Source of the DNA: Brevundimonas vancanneytii
GTDB lineage: Bacteria > Pseudomonadota > Alphaproteobacteria > Caulobacterales > Caulobacteraceae
DNA length: 35,080 nucleotides
Direction: 5' to 3'
Assembly: GCA_945874855.1 (NCBI GenBank)
Contig: CAMCIP010000001.1
Span: 1-35,080, forward strand
The notes beneath the pieces are model-generated. The model was not told the DNA's origin. It saw nothing but the letters and a program-made list of their open reading frames with translations, and did not search any database. Shown piece after piece: positions 31,947-35,080 of this stretch (positions are counted from its first letter, which is position 1; every line of letters begins with the position of its first letter). Made by a program: the position numbers and the translations under genes.

Positions 31947-33227
31947 CTACTTCAGCAGGCTGGGCAGCCACAGGCTGAGCGCCGGCACGAAGGTGACCAG
32001 CAGCAGCACGGCCACACAGGCCAGATAGAACGGCCAGATCGATTTCAGCGCCTGGGTCATCGGAATGCCGCCGATGGCCGAGCCGACGAACAGGACCGAG
32101 CCCACGGGCGGTGTGATCAATCCGATGCCGGCGTTCAGGATCATGATCACGCCGAAGTGCACGGGGTCGATGCCGAACGCCTTGGCCACCGGCAGGAAGA
32201 TCGGTGTGCCAATGATGATCAGCGGGGCCAGGTCCATGAAGGTGCCGAGCACCAGCAGCACCAGGATGATCATCAACAGGATCAGGATGCGGTTGTCGGT
32301 GAGGCTCTGCAGGAACTCGACCATCATTGAGGGCACCTGCATATAGGCCATGAGCCAGCCGAAGGCTCCGGCGGCACCGATGATGAACAGGACGGCCCCC
32401 GAGGTGCGGGCGGCGCCGAGGCAGGCCTCCCTGAAGGCCTTGAACGACATCTGGCGATAGACCAGGCCGGTCACCACTGTGGCGTAGACCACGGCGATCG
32501 AGGCACTCTCGATGGCGGTGAAGATGCCGGCGCGGATGCCGAAGAAGATAATGCCGATCAGGAGCAGGCCCGGGATGGCGGCGATGGTCCTTACCAGCAC
32601 GGCCCGGAAGCCCGGGAAGGCCTCGGCGGCGTAGCCGCGACGGCGGGCGACGACATAGGCGGTCGTCATGACCGCGATTGCCAGCATGGCCGCGGGGATG
32701 ATGCCGGCGGCGAACAGGTCGGAGATCGACACCCCGCCCCCGGCCGCGGCCGAATAGAGGATCAGATTGTGCGAGGGCGGCACCAGCAGGGCCACCAGGG
32801 CCGCGGTGATGGTGACGTTGACGGCGTAGTCGGCGTCATAGCCGCGCTTCTTCATCTGCGGGATCATGGTGCCGCCGATGGCCGAGACGTCGGCCAGCGC
32901 GCTGCCCGAGACGCCGCCGAACAGGGTCGAACCGACCACGGTCACCTGGCCGAGACCGCCGCGCATGTGGCCGACGAGCGAGGAGGCGAGGGCGATCATG
33001 CGGTCGGACAGGCCGCCCTTGAGCATGAGCTCGCCGGTGAAGACGAACAATGGAATGGCCAGAAGGGCCACCGAGGTGATGTCCGAGCCCATCTGCTGGA
33101 ACACGACGATCGGCGGCAGGGCCAGATAGAGGACCGTGGCGACGGTCGCGGTCAGCAGTGAGAAGGCGACCGGTACGCCGATCAGGAGCAGCAGGGCGAA
33201 GACGCCGAACATAATGATGAATTCCAT
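31947..33227 (-). CDS. TRAP transporter large permease (DctM type)
   Basis: This is the main transport subunit of a tripartite ATP-independent periplasmic transporter, with 426 residues, the normal size, and about a dozen membrane segments. Family signatures include LLAIPLFVFTGELMLKGGLSDR, STLFGGVSGSALADVSAIG and LVPPSHNLILYS in the first half, and LGTFMDLAPLIIIGTPIFLP and GLITPPVGSVLFVGSAI in the second. The start is the ATG at 33227 with AGGAGG just upstream. The small permease stop is 2 bp away. It moves an organic anion together with Na+ in known members; the substrate here is unknown. Confidence 0.95.
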   Translation of the reverse strand: MEFIIMFGVFALLLLIGVPVAFSLLTATVATVLYLALPPIVVFQQMGSDITSVALLAIPLFVFTGELMLKGGLSDRMIALASSLVGHMRGGLGQVTVVGSTLFGGVSGSALADVSAIGGTMIPQMKKRGYDADYAVNVTITAALVALLVPPSHNLILYSAAAGGGVSISDLFAAGIIPAAMLAIAVMTTAYVVARRRGYAAEAFPGFRAVLVRTIAAIPGLLLIGIIFFGIRAGIFTAIESASIAVVYATVVTGLVYRQMSFKAFREACLGAARTSGAVLFIIGAAGAFGWLMAYMQVPSMMVEFLQSLTDNRILILLMIILVLLVLGTFMDLAPLIIIGTPIFLPVAKAFGIDPVHFGVIMILNAGIGLITPPVGSVLFVGSAIGGIPMTQALKSIWPFYLACVAVLLLVTFVPALSLWLPSLLK

Positions 33228-33229
33228 GT

Positions 33230-33727
33230 TCAGTCCTCCTGCGCCGGGACGTAGTCGCCGGTCAGCAGCCGCTCGATGGCGAACACCAGGATCAGGGCCC
33301 CGCCGAAGCACAGGCCGATGAACTTGACGCCGGACGGCAGCTGCGCCCCGGCGAGGGGCACTGCCCATTCGTCAATCATGAGCTGGCCGCCGAGCAGCAT
33401 CAGGGCCGCGCCAGCCGCCGCCGCGATCAGCCGCGACACGACCCGGCTGAGGGTGCTCAGCGGGCCCGGCAGGGCGTCGCGCAGGGTCAGGAAGGCGAAG
33501 TGGGATTCCCGGCGCACAGCGACGGCGGAGCCGAACATCACCGCCAGGCTCATGAACAGGAGGGCGACCGGCTCGGTCCAGCCGGGGCTGTCGTTGAGCA
33601 CATAGCGGGCGAACACCTGCCACGCCTGCACCAGGGTCATCACGACCAGGGCCACGGCGGCGAGGATCATCGAGGCCGTGGCCACATGATCGAGCAGGCG
33701 GGCGCCACCAGAGCGGGGTTCAGACAT
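33230..33727 (-). CDS. TRAP transporter small permease (DctQ type)
   Basis: This is the membrane partner of the large permease, with 165 residues and four predicted membrane segments (about 15-37, 52-70, 95-117 and 130-153). The VMTLVQAWQVFARYVLNDSPGWTEP region matches the typical DctQ pattern ending in a Trp-Thr/Ser-Glu-Glu/Pro turn. A strong ribosome site (GAGGGAGG) precedes the ATG at 33727. It is the middle gene of the TRAP operon, with only 39 bp separating it from the binding-protein gene. Confidence 0.92.
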   Translation of the reverse strand: MSEPRSGGARLLDHVATASMILAAVALVVMTLVQAWQVFARYVLNDSPGWTEPVALLFMSLAVMFGSAVAVRRESHFAFLTLRDALPGPLSTLSRVVSRLIAAAAGAALMLLGGQLMIDEWAVPLAGAQLPSGVKFIGLCFGGALILVFAIERLLTGDYVPAQED

Positions 33728-33766
33728 GGACGCCCTCCCTCAGGCGTTTGGCGATGGCGCGGCCGT

Positions 33767-34747
33767 TCAGGCGGTCGCGGCGATACGGTCATAAAGGGCG
33801 CGCAGTTCGGGCGACCCCAGGTATTTGTCGAGCACCGGGCGGGTGGCCGCCGCGAAGGCCTCGCGGTCGACCTCGACGGCCTGGGCACCGGCGGCGAGGA
33901 CCGCCTTGCGCGCCTCGGCCTGGCGCGTCTCCCACGCTGCCCGCATGATCGGCACCGAACGCTGGGCCACGTCAGTCACGAGCTCGCGGTCACGCGCCTC
34001 AAGCCGGCTGAGGCTGGCGCGCGAGATGAGCAGGGCGTCCGGCAGATAGGAGTGCTCGGTGATGCTCAGGTAGCGCGCGACCTCGAACTGGCGGCTGGAC
34101 TGGTAGCTGGGCCAGTTGTTCTCGGCACCGTCGATCAGGTGCGTCTGCAGCGACGAGAAGGTGGCGCTGAAGCCCAGCGGCGTCGGGTTGGCCCCCATGG
34201 CCCGCAGGGTGTCCAGAAACACATCGGACTGGGGCGCGCGGATCTTCAGGCCCTGGAGCTGACCCGGTTCGGTCACCAGCTTCCGGACATTGTAGAGATT
34301 GCGGGGACCAGCGTCGTAATAGGCCAGTCCGATCAGTCCGCGGCCCTCGAAAATGTTGAGCAGGTCGTGGCCGATCGGGCCGTCGATGACGCTGCGAAGG
34401 TGTTCGGCCGAGCGATAGACGTAGGGCAGGGACAGCAGGACGGTCTGCGGGAAGGCGTTGTTCAGCGCCGCCACCGAGACCCGGCAGATGTCGATCGCCT
34501 CGAACCGGGTCAGACCGATCGAATCGTCCTCGGAACCCAGCTGGCCGGAGGGATACTGCCGGATCCGGACCCGGCCCTCCGTCAGACGCTCCAGCTCCTC
34601 GCCGATCCAGCCCACGGCGGTGACCGTGGGATAGTCGGCCGGGTGGACATCTGCGGCCTTGAGCGGTGCATTTGCAGCGTCGGGACGGGAACAGGCGGCC
34701 ACGCCGGCAAGGCCGGTCAGGGCGAAGGCGCGGCGACTGAGGGTCAT
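33767..34747 (-). CDS. TRAP transporter solute-binding protein (DctP type), Tat/lipoprotein signal
   Basis: This 326-residue periplasmic receptor captures the substrate for the TRAP permease. The DctP fold is shown by ELERLTEGRVRIRQYPSGQLGSEDD (about 52-76) and by GLKIRAP, whose Arg holds the substrate carboxylate in known members. PLGFSATFSSLQTHLIDGAENNW is also typical. The N-terminus MTLSRRAFALTGLAGVAAC combines a twin-arginine motif with a lipobox (VAAC, Cys19), so it may be exported folded and lipid-anchored rather than soluble. The ATG at 34747 overlaps the hydratase stop as ATGA, so translation is coupled. Confidence 0.93.
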   Translation of the reverse strand: MTLSRRAFALTGLAGVAACSRPDAANAPLKAADVHPADYPTVTAVGWIGEELERLTEGRVRIRQYPSGQLGSEDDSIGLTRFEAIDICRVSVAALNNAFPQTVLLSLPYVYRSAEHLRSVIDGPIGHDLLNIFEGRGLIGLAYYDAGPRNLYNVRKLVTEPGQLQGLKIRAPQSDVFLDTLRAMGANPTPLGFSATFSSLQTHLIDGAENNWPSYQSSRQFEVARYLSITEHSYLPDALLISRASLSRLEARDRELVTDVAQRSVPIMRAAWETRQAEARKAVLAAGAQAVEVDREAFAAATRPVLDKYLGSPELRALYDRIAATA

Positions 34748-35080
34748 GCGACGGCTCCGACAGCGGGGACGGCGACACAGGCGATCCGCCCGTCGTCGCC
34801 AAAGTCGGCGAGCGCGGACTGGCCGATCTCGATGCGGTGCACCCCGGTCGCGGCCCCGGTCGAGATCAGCTGGCCGGCGTCCAGCCGGCGTCCCCGCGTC
34901 TCCAGCAGGTTCAGAAGGAAGGCCAGCGAGTCCAGCGGGCCGCCGGGGATGGAGCGGGCGCCGCCCACGCCGATTTCGGCTCCGTCGATCTCGACCCGAC
35001 ATGCAAGGTCGTCGAGGCGCTCGCGCCAGTTGGCCACGGCGGCCCCGAGAATGAGCCCGGCATTGTTGCCAAAGTCCGAG
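34744..35080 (-). CDS. 2-keto-4-pentenoate hydratase / fumarylacetoacetase-like protein, C-terminal part
   Basis: The 5' end lies beyond the window. The visible 111 residues read in frame from 35079: SDFGNNAGLILGAAVANWR, then GGPLDSLAFLLNLLETRGRRLDAGQLISTGAATG and an end near ADFGDDGRIACVAV. This is the C-terminal half of the hydratase family that adds water to 2-hydroxypenta-2,4-dienoate (aromatic meta-cleavage pathways), or of related decarboxylases. It is the upstream gene of the TRAP operon, overlapping the binding-protein start by four bases. The transported solute may therefore be an aromatic breakdown product or an unsaturated keto acid; that is inference. Confidence 0.85.
   Translation of the reverse strand, partial: SDFGNNAGLILGAAVANWRERLDDLACRVEIDGAEIGVGGARSIPGGPLDSLAFLLNLLETRGRRLDAGQLISTGAATGVHRIEIGQSALADFGDDGRIACVAVPAVGAVA

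Noticed and set aside
1..35080. CRISPR array, tRNA genes, insertion sequences or prophage
   Set aside because: No spaced direct repeats, no tRNA-like cloverleaf, no transposase or integrase product and no long gene-free stretch were seen.

Overview
The window is GC-rich chromosomal DNA from an alphaproteobacterium. It is most likely a member of the Caulobacteraceae, and Brevundimonas is my best guess. Reasons: the order phoR-pstC-pstA-pstB-phoU-phoB; a TipF-like EAL protein next to lspA; the alphaproteobacterial pairs lspA/DUF3035 lipoprotein and rpsU/COQ9; xseA followed by DUF2093; and a TonB-dependent receptor of the kind abundant in this family. The genus is inferred from content only. Coding density is very high and every gap between genes is under 200 bp. 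I see no tRNA, rRNA, insertion sequence, phage gene or CRISPR array, so this looks like core chromosome rather than an island.

Layout. 1-6173 (minus): the N-terminal part of a TonB-dependent receptor cut by the window edge, a purine-base deaminase, a NYN-domain protein, argS, and an unknown secreted protein translationally coupled to argS. 6328-7299 (plus): ispH. 7313-9787 (minus): a DUF3035 lipoprotein, lspA and the TipF-like EAL protein. 9896-11588 (plus): an SDR oxidoreductase overlapping an LpxL-like acyltransferase. 11561-14705 (minus): a single-domain response regulator, then the xseA-DUF2093-M23 peptidase cluster. 14788-16068 (plus): purD. 16075-17766 (minus): a hybrid histidine kinase. 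17924-24539 (plus): the phosphate regulon, with the sensor PhoR, the PstCAB transporter core, the modulator PhoU and the regulator PhoB. No pstS lies in the window. A Pho-box-like heptamer array overlaps the phoR stop codon in front of pstC. 24610-26448 (plus): a Tat-exported gamma-glutamyltransferase family enzyme. 26397-27350 (minus): Hsp33. 27497-30752 (plus): a membrane-tailed SDR protein and a fused phosphoserine-phosphatase/phosphoglycerate-dehydrogenase. 30830-31087 (minus): rpsU, divergent from COQ9 (31278-31943, plus). 31947-35080 (minus): a tripartite TRAP transporter operon headed by a 2-keto-4-pentenoate hydratase-like gene that runs off the window.

How the genes work together. 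The Pho genes form a complete sensing, import and signalling unit except for the periplasmic binding protein. PhoR, PstCAB and PhoU sense phosphate supply, and PhoB probably feeds back on pstC through the heptamer array. The TRAP genes plus the hydratase look like uptake and breakdown of one organic acid. lspA and the DUF3035 lipoprotein fit together because LspA processes lipoproteins.

No wholly new multi-gene system stands out. The most interesting signals are local: rpsU appears to start at CTG behind a strong Shine-Dalgarno; SerB-like and SerA domains are fused in one polypeptide behind an 8-bp inverted repeat that overlaps the ribosome site; the Pho-box array runs through a stop codon; an M23 peptidase has Cys in place of its last zinc-ligand His; and several short palindromes sit just before start codons.
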